Assembly: GCA_946610835.1 (NCBI GenBank)
Contig: CAMOCU010000027.1
Location: 1-8,719, forward strand
Source: an uncultured Clostridia bacterium
Lineage (GTDB): Bacteria > Bacillota > Clostridia > Oscillospirales > Acutalibacteraceae
Direction: 5' to 3'
Length of the DNA stretch: 8,719 nt
The notes below the pieces were generated by a model that was given only the letters and a program-made list of their open reading frames with translations, was not told the DNA's origin and did no database searches. Below are positions 1-5,988 of this stretch, piece after piece. Position 1 is the stretch's first letter; each line of letters starts with the position of its first letter. The position numbers and the translations under genes are program-made.

Positions 1-504
1 GCGCGGATAGTGGCACCCGGCAGATGCAAAGCGGAAACTCTGTTTTCCGGACGGAATCAGCGGATCGCGCGCATCATCCTCTGCGTACACAGTGATGACA
101 TTTTCGCCGGGATGCGCCGCATCGGTGATTTCAAAGCTGAAATGTACATAGCCGCCCGTGTGTTCGCCGACAAGCGTACCATTGACATAAACAGACGCTC
201 TGTAATCCACCGCACCGAAATGCAGAAAAATGCGGCCGCCGAACTTTTCCTCGGGGATTGCTACGGTGCGCCGATACCAAACCGCCTGAATAAAATCCTT
301 TTCGCCCACTCCGGACAAATCGCTTTCGGGGCAGAACGGTACAAGGATCTTGCCGCTGAGCGCATCGGCATTCTGCAGGCCGCGCGCTTCACCGCTGCGG
401 CTCTGATCGATTTCAAACTCCCATTCACCGTTGAGATTGATCCAGTCCGCACGCGCAAACTGCGGATTGGGATATTCCGGACGCGGAATGTTGGTCATTG
501 TCAT
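1..504 (-). CDS. Glycoside hydrolase family 2 protein (beta-galactosidase/beta-glucuronidase type), N-terminal part only
   Basis: The first 168 residues of a GH2 enzyme are visible; the reading frame runs off the window edge with no stop. They form the N-terminal sugar-binding jelly-roll domain of this family. The opening has the family pattern PQFARADWINLNGEWEF (residues 14-30), followed by VPFCPES (55-61), VWYRR (75-79), LHFGAVDY (94-101), VYVNG (105-109) and GGY (117-119). The end, PSGKQS (151-156) and GCHYPR (163-168), is where GH2 proteins lead into the immunoglobulin-like domain. The catalytic TIM barrel is outside the window, so the substrate (beta-galactoside, beta-glucuronide, beta-mannoside or other) cannot be decided. 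There is no signal peptide, so a cytoplasmic enzyme is likely. The start is the ATG at 504, nine bases after AAGGAG; an in-frame ATG two codons later is possible. It begins 14 bp after the SIS isomerase stop, as third gene of the operon. Confidence 0.9.
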   Translation of the reverse strand, partial: MTMTNIPRPEYPNPQFARADWINLNGEWEFEIDQSRSGEARGLQNADALSGKILVPFCPESDLSGVGEKDFIQAVWYRRTVAIPEEKFGGRIFLHFGAVDYRASVYVNGTLVGEHTGGYVHFSFEITDAAHPGENVITVYAEDDARDPLIPSGKQSFRFASAGCHYPR

Positions 505-518
505 ATTGTTCTACTCCT

Positions 519-1139
519 TTATTTAAAAAAATGTGCCTCCGCCGCCGCACAGAGAGCATGGTAGACCGGCAGAGTCAACTCCTGTACCTGATATGTCTGC
601 GACGCAGGCAAACAAATGCATACGTCGCTTAGTGCACGCAGCCGGCCGCCGCTGTTACCTGTAATAGAAACAACAGGCAGTTTTTTTGCACGCGCAGTCT
701 GCGCAGCATGCAGAATATTGATTGAATTGCCGCCTGTGCTGAGCGCAAGCAGCAAATCCTTCTCTCCGTCGCCGTATACCCAGACCTGCTGGGCAAAAAT
801 CATGGAGTCATCCGTATCATTCGCCACAGCGGTAGTCAAGGCGCTGTGGGCGCACAGGGAGATCGCCGGAAGACCGTTTTGCAGGTTTTTCGCCACGGAA
901 TCATCTGTTAAGCGGCCAACATCTGCATCGGACAGCGGACGCGGCAGCAGAAAACCTTTCATCAGTTCCCCGACAATGTGGTCGCAATCTGCCGCACTGC
1001 CGCCGTTGCCGCACAACAGCAGCTTGCCGCCGCGTGCAAAGCGGTCGATCCATAACGCATATGCCATCTCGATAGATTCGCGGACGGCGTACAGCGAAGG
1101 ATAACGCGCAAAAAGATCCGAAAGAATTATGTTTTCCAT
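519..1139 (-). CDS. SIS-domain phosphosugar isomerase, GmhA (sedoheptulose-7-phosphate isomerase)-like
   Basis: This is a 206-residue single SIS domain with the layout of GmhA, which interconverts ketose and aldose phosphates. The phosphate-binding GNGGS lies at residues 44-48. The metal and catalytic positions of GmhA appear conserved: His54 and Glu58 in DHIVGEL, and Gln186 and His194 in QELTLPVYH, with the GmhA spacing. AVANDTDD (104-111) matches the active-site loop. Two departures are visible. The second phosphate motif reads STGGNS (134-139) where the family usually has STSGNS. About 20 extra residues sit between GELMKGF and LPAISL (roughly 68-89), a variant I associate with Firmicutes homologues. 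The start is the ATG at 1139, seven bases after GGAGG; it overlaps the end of the ROK gene by 13 bp, so translation is probably coupled. The context of ROK kinase and GH2 glycosidase argues for sugar catabolism rather than LPS heptose synthesis. The substrate is unknown. Confidence 0.88.
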   Translation of the reverse strand: MENIILSDLFARYPSLYAVRESIEMAYALWIDRFARGGKLLLCGNGGSAADCDHIVGELMKGFLLPRPLSDADVGRLTDDSVAKNLQNGLPAISLCAHSALTTAVANDTDDSMIFAQQVWVYGDGEKDLLLALSTGGNSINILHAAQTARAKKLPVVSITGNSGGRLRALSDVCICLPASQTYQVQELTLPVYHALCAAAEAHFFK

Positions 1140-2104
1140 CCGTCTGCCTCCAATCCGTTTTCCAGCACGCCAAGTGCGGCAAAGTCGCCGAGCTGATCGC
1201 CTAAAGCAGCCGGTACAACCGCGCACACATCCAACGCGCCGGGCAGCGCTTCCCGACGCAGAGATTGCTCCATCTCCCCGCGCAGCAGCCATTCGGCACG
1301 CGCGAAAATGCTGCCGATTACGATCCGCTCGGGATTCAAGAGATCCACCAGCATCGCCAGCCCCTCGCCGAGTTTGCGGCCGCAGGTCTGATAAATCGAA
1401 CGGCAGAGAGCATCCCCCTGCGTGGCAAGCTGCGCAACACGGGCAGCGGAAAAATCATCGGGCGAAAGCAATGTTGTCCCGCCGGCGGAAATGCAAGACG
1501 CATACATCTGCTGCGCCAAATGCGCGATCCCCGCGCCGCTGCAATAGCCTTCAAATGATCCGGCTTTGCCGTATCCCTCCGGCCCGTCGGGCGCAATACG
1601 GATATGCCCGGCCTCCCCTGCAAGATCGTTTGTGCCGGAATACAGCCTGCCGTCCAGTATCATTCCGGCGCCGAGACCTGTCCCGAAAGTCAGAAACAGC
1701 ATGTGGCGGCAGCCGATTCCCGCGCCGAATTTCCATTCCGCAATGGCGCAGGCATTGGCGTCATTCTGCAAATAACAGGGCACAGCGAATTTGTTTTGAA
1801 AAAAATCAACAATTGAAATATTGTCCCAGCCGGGTAAATTCGGCGGAGACAGAATCATACCGCGCTTGCTGTCCAGCGGGCCGCCGCAGCTGATCCCGAT
1901 TCCGTCTGCGGATTCCCCGAATTCGGTACACATTTCGTCTATCAGGCGTACAAACATTTCCATTGCCTGAGCGGGTTCGGGATATTCTTTTGTCCGGAAC
2001 ATCCGCTTGCTAAGGATGCACGGCTTTTTGCCGTGTGGCCACGCTCGCGCGCAGACTACGCTGCACTTCGTCCCGCCAATGTCCAGACCGAATCGTAAAG
2101 CCAT
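1127..2104 (-). CDS. ROK-family sugar kinase
   Basis: This 325-residue protein is a ROK (repressor, ORF, kinase) family member without the N-terminal helix-turn-helix of ROK repressors, so a cytoplasmic sugar kinase is the best reading. The ATP phosphate loop DIGGTK is at residues 8-13, the catalytic Asp115 is in NDAN (114-117), and the adenosine-side loop GTGLGAG is at 141-147. GEAGH (163-167) leads into the region that normally carries the ROK zinc motif CxCGxxGCxE. Here that stretch is GYGKAGSFE (177-185), with all three cysteines gone while His167 is kept. Protein length is normal for the family. An upstream in-frame ATG at 2110 touches the ribosome site directly, so the ATG at 2104 is preferred. 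It is the first gene of an operon with the SIS isomerase and GH2 enzyme, driven by a strong promoter at 2133-2162. It probably phosphorylates the sugar released by the GH2 enzyme; its specificity cannot be told. Confidence 0.88.
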   Translation of the reverse strand: MALRFGLDIGGTKCSVVCARAWPHGKKPCILSKRMFRTKEYPEPAQAMEMFVRLIDEMCTEFGESADGIGISCGGPLDSKRGMILSPPNLPGWDNISIVDFFQNKFAVPCYLQNDANACAIAEWKFGAGIGCRHMLFLTFGTGLGAGMILDGRLYSGTNDLAGEAGHIRIAPDGPEGYGKAGSFEGYCSGAGIAHLAQQMYASCISAGGTTLLSPDDFSAARVAQLATQGDALCRSIYQTCGRKLGEGLAMLVDLLNPERIVIGSIFARAEWLLRGEMEQSLRREALPGALDVCAVVPAALGDQLGDFAALGVLENGLEADGWKT

Positions 2105-2110
2105 ATACAT

Positions 2111-2119
2111 CCTCCCCTT
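2111..2119 (-). promoter_or_regulatory. Ribosome binding site that sets the ROK kinase start
   Basis: On the minus strand AAGGGGAGG lies directly against an ATG (2110-2108) and six bases before a second in-frame ATG (2104-2102). The normal spacing favours the second ATG, which also leaves only three residues before the conserved strand that leads into DIGGTK. Confidence 0.75.
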
Positions 2120-2132
2120 TTCAGGCAAAAAC

Positions 2133-2162
2133 AGTATAGCGGATTGCACCGGGTAATGTCAA
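2133..2162 (-). promoter_or_regulatory. Sigma-A type promoter of the ROK-SIS-GH2 operon
   Basis: On the minus strand a perfect -35 TTGACA (2162-2157) is followed after 18 bases by TATACT (2138-2133), five of six matches to the -10 consensus. Transcription would begin near 2126, leaving a leader of about 22 bases before the ATG at 2104. The match to consensus suggests strong basal activity, so a catabolic operon like this would need a repressor. No convincing operator palindrome was found around it. Confidence 0.8.
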
Positions 2163-2237
2163 GACAAATGCGCGTAATTCCGAAAAAATGGAACATACTG
2201 TATTCTGATACCGATTTTTCCGAAAGAAGGCGGCAGC

Positions 2238-2915
2238 ATGACAGCGACTTTGATCCGGCTGATGATTTTGTATATTATTCTGTTGATTTCCATGCGTCTG
2301 ATGGGCAGACGACAGATCGGCGAACTGCAAAGCGCAGAACTGGTCATCACCATCCTGCTGTCTGAAATTGCATCTGTCCCCATTGTCAATGCGGACGCAC
2401 CGCTGCTCCCTTCTGTCGCCGCAGTATGTACACTCACTGCACTGGAAATACTGCTGTCGAGTCTGTGTTTGCATGCGCACAAACTCCAGCGCGCTCTGCA
2501 AGGCAACCCGATTCCCGTAATCCAAAACGGAACACCGGACGAAAAGGCGCTGCGAGAATTACGTGTGTCGGTCGAAGACCTTCTTGAAGGATTGCGGGAA
2601 AAAGACGTTTTTGATCTTTCGCAAGTTTCGCTTGCAATTCTTGAAGCCAACGGGAAACTGAGCGTACAGCTCGTGCCGCAGGCCATGCCGGCCTTGCCGG
2701 AAGACCTTCAAGTACGGCGGGATGATTCCGGCGCGGTGCTGCCGCTGATCTGCGACGGCAAAATATTGCCGGAAAATCTTCCGCTGTGCGGCATTACAGA
2801 CGCCGCGTTGCAGCGGATTTTGCGCCAGGGCGGCGTGCCAGCAAAGGATATATTGCTGCTTACAGCAAATAAAAACGGGACAATCCAATGCATCCGGAAG
2901 GAGAAAAAGAAATGA
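2238..2915 (+). CDS. DUF421 (YetF/YcaP-like) membrane protein
   Basis: This 225-residue protein has the DUF421 layout. Hydrophobic segments lie at about residues 4-20, 33-50 and 57-77, with the family motif RLMGRRQIGELQSAEL (20-35) between the first two. A soluble cytoplasmic part follows, containing GNPIPVIQNG (89-98), LRELRVSVEDLLEGLREK (105-122), the block AILEANGKLSV (133-143), and a second similar unit with ICDGKILPENL (171-181) and a C-terminal ANKNGTIQ (210-217). The family is common in spore-forming and related Firmicutes; its biochemical role is not established, and no catalytic site is evident here. The ATG at 2238 follows AGAAGG by nine bases. The last codons overlap the start of the next gene as ATGA, so the two are co-translated. 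It is transcribed away from the sugar operon. No clear promoter was recognised in the 130 bp upstream. Confidence 0.88.
   Translation: MTATLIRLMILYIILLISMRLMGRRQIGELQSAELVITILLSEIASVPIVNADAPLLPSVAAVCTLTALEILLSSLCLHAHKLQRALQGNPIPVIQNGTPDEKALRELRVSVEDLLEGLREKDVFDLSQVSLAILEANGKLSVQLVPQAMPALPEDLQVRRDDSGAVLPLICDGKILPENLPLCGITDAALQRILRQGGVPAKDILLLTANKNGTIQCIRKEKKK
2898..2903 (+). promoter_or_regulatory. Ribosome binding site inside the end of the DUF421 gene
   Basis: AAGGAG lies eight bases before the ATG at 2912. An upstream in-frame ATG at 2888 has no comparable site and would put charged residues before the membrane anchor, so this site selects 2912 as the start of the DUF4363 gene. Confidence 0.7.
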
Positions 2916-3274
2916 ACAAGCGCCTGTTTGCTTCCATTTTGATTTTGCTGCTTGTCCTGACGGCTGCCGTGGTCAGTTATACCGCCATGCAGCGTCGATT
3001 CAACGCGCTGTCGGAAGCGCTGCACAGCGCGATGTACGCAAACGCCCCGGCGCAAGCAGATCTTTTACGCATCGAACGGGAAACGGATCGCAGCGAATGG
3101 CTGCTGAAGCTGATGCTGGACCGGCGGGATCTTTCCCAATTGCTTGTTCAGATTCATGAACTGCCGCAGCTCGCCGCAGACCCGGAGGATTTTCGCGAGG
3201 CATGTATCCACGCAATTGAGCTTTTACGGGAAACAAAACACAAACAGTCCGTCTCTTGGACAAATATTTTGTGA
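2912..3274 (+). CDS. DUF4363-family single-pass membrane protein
   Basis: This 120-residue protein starts MNKRLFASILILLLVLTAA, a basic N-terminus and one hydrophobic helix (about residues 5-24) with no lipobox cysteine, so it is probably anchored with its C-terminal part outside the cytoplasm. The rest is predicted helical and charged, with DRSEWLLKLMLDRRDLSQLL (59-78) and a closing WTNIL. This fits DUF4363, a small clostridial family that often sits beside DUF421 genes; I base this on general resemblance plus context. The function is unknown. Its ATG overlaps the DUF421 stop as ATGA, which implies translational coupling and suggests that the two proteins act together, perhaps as partners in one membrane complex. 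Its TGA stop abuts the A-rich side of the terminator it shares with the converging secG. Confidence 0.72.
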   Translation: MNKRLFASILILLLVLTAAVVSYTAMQRRFNALSEALHSAMYANAPAQADLLRIERETDRSEWLLKLMLDRRDLSQLLVQIHELPQLAADPEDFREACIHAIELLRETKHKQSVSWTNIL

Positions 3275-3308
3275 AATAAAAAAGCCGCAGAACCAAACGG
3301 CTCTGCGG
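3274..3308 (-). terminator. Rho-independent terminator of secG, between convergent genes
   Basis: A 7-bp GC-rich stem pairs CCGCAGA (3285-3291) with TCTGCGG (3302-3308) around a 10-base loop. On the minus strand the stem is followed by C and then TTTTTTATTT, the complement of 3283-3274, which is a strong intrinsic terminator 15 bp past the secG stop. In the plus direction the hairpin has no T-tract, so it would end DUF421-DUF4363 transcripts less well. An alternative AGCCG/CGGCT pairing overlaps it. Confidence 0.88.
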
Positions 3309-3322
3309 TAAAGAGACGAAAC

Positions 3323-3574
3323 TTAGCGAAGGAACAGAAGAAGCAGCGTGGTGCCAAGCGTCAAAACAAAAAAGACAATTGCGAGCACACGCGTAATCTT
3401 GACCAGCTTCTGCTCCATCGTGCGACCCTTGGATTTGCCAAAGAAGGTCTCGGCGCCGCCGGCAATTGCACCGGAAAGCCCCTGCTGCTTACCTTCCTGA
3501 AGAAGAACCATAATCACAACCAGGATCGAGGTAATCAGGATCAATACACCAAGAATGATTTCAATAGCTTGCAT
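3323..3574 (-). CDS. secG: SecG, preprotein translocase subunit
   Basis: This 83-residue protein is a typical bacterial SecG, the small subunit that, with SecY and SecE, forms the membrane channel for protein export and helps the SecA-driven step. Two transmembrane helices (about residues 4-25 and 63-82) flank a cytoplasmic loop. The signature VVIMVLLQEGKQQGLSGAI (20-38) is followed by GGAETFFGKSKGRTMEQKL (40-58), both near-diagnostic for the family. An upstream TTG at 3592 is in frame, but the GGAGG site lies just inside that extension, so the ATG at 3574 is the real start. It stands alone, with its own promoter upstream and a terminator just after the stop, whereas in many Firmicutes secG is followed by rnr and smpB. 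Confidence 0.95.
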   Translation of the reverse strand: MQAIEIILGVLILITSILVVIMVLLQEGKQQGLSGAIAGGAETFFGKSKGRTMEQKLVKITRVLAIVFFVLTLGTTLLLLFLR

Positions 3575-3585
3575 ATTCAAAACAA

Positions 3586-3590
3586 CCTCC
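3586..3590 (-). promoter_or_regulatory. Ribosome binding site that sets the secG start
   Basis: GGAGG on the minus strand lies 11 bases before the ATG at 3574. A reading that starts at the TTG at 3592 would place this site inside the coding sequence, so it argues for 3574. Confidence 0.75.
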
Positions 3591-3608
3591 AACTATTTGT
3601 ACCTAAGG

Positions 3609-3637
3609 ATAATACCATAAATTTTACAGAAATGCAA
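3609..3637 (-). promoter_or_regulatory. secG promoter with extended -10
   Basis: On the minus strand TATTAT (3614-3609) matches the -10 box at five of six bases and is preceded by TGG, an extended -10 element. A weak -35, TTGCAT (3637-3632), lies exactly 17 bases upstream. Transcription would start near 3602, giving a leader of about 28 bases. The surrounding gap is AT-rich, unlike the flanking genes. Confidence 0.65.
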
Positions 3638-3671
3638 GATGTTTTTTAAAAATATTTGTGGTTCAGGAAAC

Positions 3672-3728
3672 TTTTTTGAGAAAAAACGCAAAATACAGGT
3701 TTGTTGTTGAATCTGCAATCACAGAATC
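3672..3728 (-). terminator. Weak possible termination region after parC
   Basis: Just past the parC stop, GAATCTG (3709-3715) and CAGAATC (3722-3728) can pair with one mismatch around a 6-base loop, but no T-run follows directly. Some 22 bases later on the minus strand comes TTTTTT-CTC-AAAAAA (3686-3672), a pure A/T hairpin. Neither is a standard intrinsic terminator. Some read-through from parC into secG is possible. Confidence 0.25.
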
Positions 3729-3729
3729 G

Positions 3730-5973
3730 TTAAAGCAGCGACATCTGCTCTCCCGCATCCTCGGCAGTAGGCAATGCGCCGGCAGCAGGAAGATTGCGCG
3801 TGCGATAGCGGTGCGGCTTTTGAAACATGCCCTCTGTATACGGACGCACTTCCAACACACGCTGTCCTTTTTTTAGCGTCATAACGGCAACGCCTGCGGT
3901 ATCCTTGGTTGTTTTGGGTGAAATAGCCCCCGTGGAAACCAGCAGCATTCGCCCGGAAGAGGAGACAACAACCAGATCGGTGTCCTCCGGAATCTGATAA
4001 AAGGCCGCAATGTTCGCCTTGTCGGAGTACGCTTTAATCAGTTTTTTGCGGTTTGTCTTTGTTTGGAACACAGACAACGGCACCTTGGCGACTTTTCCGT
4101 TTTCAAAGAAATACAGCATATATCCGCTGTAGTCCGTTGTAACAGCCATATACAGCGGCACTTCACCCGGATCCATCTGCAGCTTTCCGGCCACATATTC
4201 CCCCAGCACACTTGCCTTGGTGTCTTCAAAATCGCTGGCGCGCGATTTATATACCTGATGCTGATTGGTAAAAAAGAGCAACTCTGCCTGATTGTCCGTC
4301 TCGATTGCACGCAGCATTTTGTCGCCTTCTTTGAACTTGTGCTCGCTGCTCATGCGCAAAGACTGCGGCGTGATTTTTTTGAAATAGCCCTGTTCGGTAA
4401 AGAACAGCGTCACGGGGTAAGACGGCACCTCCGGTGTTTGCGCATCATCTGTCCACTCTACGTCGTACAGAATCTCTGTACGACGGTCTTTGCCATACTT
4501 TTTGCTCACACGGTTCAGCTCGTCGATCAGGATCTTGCGCACTTTGCTGCGGGAATCCAGAATTTCCTGCAATTCCTGAACCTCTTTCTCGAGATTGGCG
4601 ATATCTTCGGTGCGTTTGAGAATATATTCGCGGTTGAGGTGACGCAGCTTGATTTCCGCAACATATTCTGCCTGAACCTCGTCAATTCCGAAACCGATCA
4701 TCAGATTCGGCACGACCTCGCTCTCCTCCTGCGTTTCACGGACGATACGGATCGCTTTGTCAATATCGAGCAGAATTTTTTCAAGTCCTTTAAGAAGATG
4801 CAGCTTTTCCTGCGCTTTGGTCAGATCATGATACACGCGGCGTTTGACGCAATCCGTGCGGAATGCGATCCATTCGGTCAACAGTTCCGCGACGCCCATT
4901 GTGCGTGGAGATCCCGCGATCAAAACATTGAAATTACAGGAAAAGGAATCCTCTAACGTCGTCATTTTGAACAGTTTCTGCATCAACACATCCGGATCGA
5001 CGCCGCGCTTAAGATCAATCGTGATTTTCAGTCCGGACTTGTCTGTTTCGTCGCGAATGTCGCTGATCTCGCGGATCGCGCCTGCTTTGATGCGCTCGAT
5101 AATCTTCTCGATAATCGCCTCGGACGTGGTTGTGGGCGGAATCTCGGTGACGTCGATACAGTTGTTCTTTTTGTCGTACGTATAGCGCGCTCGAATCTTG
5201 ACACTGCCTCTGCCGGTTCGGTAGATCTCCTGCAGTGCATTATAATCATACAGCAGCAGTCCGCCGCCAATAAAATCGGGTGCCTTGAGCGTCTCCATTA
5301 CATCCGCGTTTTCATCGCGGATCAGCGCAATGGTTGTTTCGCACACTTCGCGCAGATTGAACGAGCAAATGGAGCTGGCCATACCGACAGCAATACCTGT
5401 TGTCGGATTGGTCAGGATGGTCGGGAACGTCACAGGAAGCATTGTCGGCTCTTTCATTGTGGCGTCATAATTGTCGACAAAATCAACGGTATCTTTGTCG
5501 ATGTCGGAGAAAAGCTCTGTGCAGATCGGGTCAAGTTTGGCTTCCGTGTAACGTGAGGCTGCCCAAACCATATCGCGGGAATACGCTTTGCCGAAGTTAC
5601 CCTTGGAATCCACAAACGGATGCAGCAACGCTTCATACCCGCGGGAAAGACGCACCATCGTTTCGTAAATGGCCGCGTCACCGTGCGGATTGAGCTGCAT
5701 GGTTCGGCCGACAATGTTCGCACTTTTGGATCGCGGACCGGTCAGCAGGCCCATTTTATACATTGTGTACAGAATCTTACGATGCGCAGGCTTGAATCCG
5801 TCGATCTCCGGAATGGCGCGCGACAGAATTACGCTCATGGCGTATGGCATAAAATTGATCTCCATCGTCTCGGTGATCAGTTGCTGCACCACTTCGCCCG
5901 CGCCGAGAATATGCGCGTTTTCCGGCAGCGTTTCGGCCGCCTGAACTTCGGGAGTTTTCTTTTTCTTTGGCAT
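3730..5973 (-). CDS. parC: Type IIA topoisomerase subunit A, ParC-type (DNA topoisomerase IV, clostridial clade)
   Basis: This 747-residue protein is the DNA breaking-and-rejoining subunit of a type IIA topoisomerase, working with ParE to decatenate or relax DNA. The winged-helix region holds IPEIDGFKPAHRKILYTMY (54-72), the quinolone-pocket helix HGDAAIYE (97-104), and the catalytic Arg141-Tyr142 in AASRYTEAKL. The tower domain includes TGIAVGMAS (192-200). A coiled-coil arm spans about 380-495. The C-terminal domain (about 515-710) has roughly four beta-blade repeats, near 519-540, 563-583, 612-637 and 665-690. No GyrA box (QRRGGKG-type) is seen, which favours topoisomerase IV over gyrase. 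At the positions of E. coli GyrA Ser83 and Asp87 it has Ala100 and Glu104. The ATG at 5973 follows AAAGAGG by seven bases and lies 15 bp after parE. The annotation could equally read 'DNA gyrase subunit A', as this clade is often so labelled. Confidence 0.92.
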   Translation of the reverse strand: MPKKKKTPEVQAAETLPENAHILGAGEVVQQLITETMEINFMPYAMSVILSRAIPEIDGFKPAHRKILYTMYKMGLLTGPRSKSANIVGRTMQLNPHGDAAIYETMVRLSRGYEALLHPFVDSKGNFGKAYSRDMVWAASRYTEAKLDPICTELFSDIDKDTVDFVDNYDATMKEPTMLPVTFPTILTNPTTGIAVGMASSICSFNLREVCETTIALIRDENADVMETLKAPDFIGGGLLLYDYNALQEIYRTGRGSVKIRARYTYDKKNNCIDVTEIPPTTTSEAIIEKIIERIKAGAIREISDIRDETDKSGLKITIDLKRGVDPDVLMQKLFKMTTLEDSFSCNFNVLIAGSPRTMGVAELLTEWIAFRTDCVKRRVYHDLTKAQEKLHLLKGLEKILLDIDKAIRIVRETQEESEVVPNLMIGFGIDEVQAEYVAEIKLRHLNREYILKRTEDIANLEKEVQELQEILDSRSKVRKILIDELNRVSKKYGKDRRTEILYDVEWTDDAQTPEVPSYPVTLFFTEQGYFKKITPQSLRMSSEHKFKEGDKMLRAIETDNQAELLFFTNQHQVYKSRASDFEDTKASVLGEYVAGKLQMDPGEVPLYMAVTTDYSGYMLYFFENGKVAKVPLSVFQTKTNRKKLIKAYSDKANIAAFYQIPEDTDLVVVSSSGRMLLVSTGAISPKTTKDTAGVAVMTLKKGQRVLEVRPYTEGMFQKPHRYRTRNLPAAGALPTAEDAGEQMSLL

Positions 5974-5988
5974 ATTTTTTCCTCTTTC

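Noticed and set aside
10..564. Plus-strand open frame of 184 codons at the window start
   Set aside because: It is antisense to the GH2 N-terminal domain, whose motifs and ribosome site are clear on the other strand.
1129..1893. Plus-strand open frame of 254 codons, Arg/Ala/Pro-rich
   Set aside because: It is antisense to the ROK kinase; the biased composition is typical of a shadow frame.
2178..2206. Possible promoter TTCCGA-17-TATTCT for the DUF421 gene
   Set aside because: Three of six and four of six matches are no better than chance in AT-rich sequence. The true promoter of this unit was not identified.
2159..2686. Minus-strand open frame of 175 codons over the DUF421 gene
   Set aside because: It is Ser/Arg-rich with no family resemblance, and the plus-strand DUF421 reading has conserved motifs and a ribosome site.
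3672..3686. TTTTTT-GAG-AAAAAA palindrome as a strong terminator for parC
   Set aside because: The stem is A/T only and no T-tract follows it on the minus strand, so it is kept only as part of a low-confidence region.
3575..3729. Small RNA or tRNA gene in the parC-secG gap
   Set aside because: No cloverleaf, no conserved RNA motif and no independent promoter-terminator pair was found; the gap is explained by the secG promoter and parC 3' end.
4063..4956. Long open frame (297 codons) on the plus strand inside parC
   Set aside because: It lies wholly antisense to a clearly conserved ParC region, its product resembles no family I know, and no ribosome site or promoter supports it. It is a codon-usage shadow.
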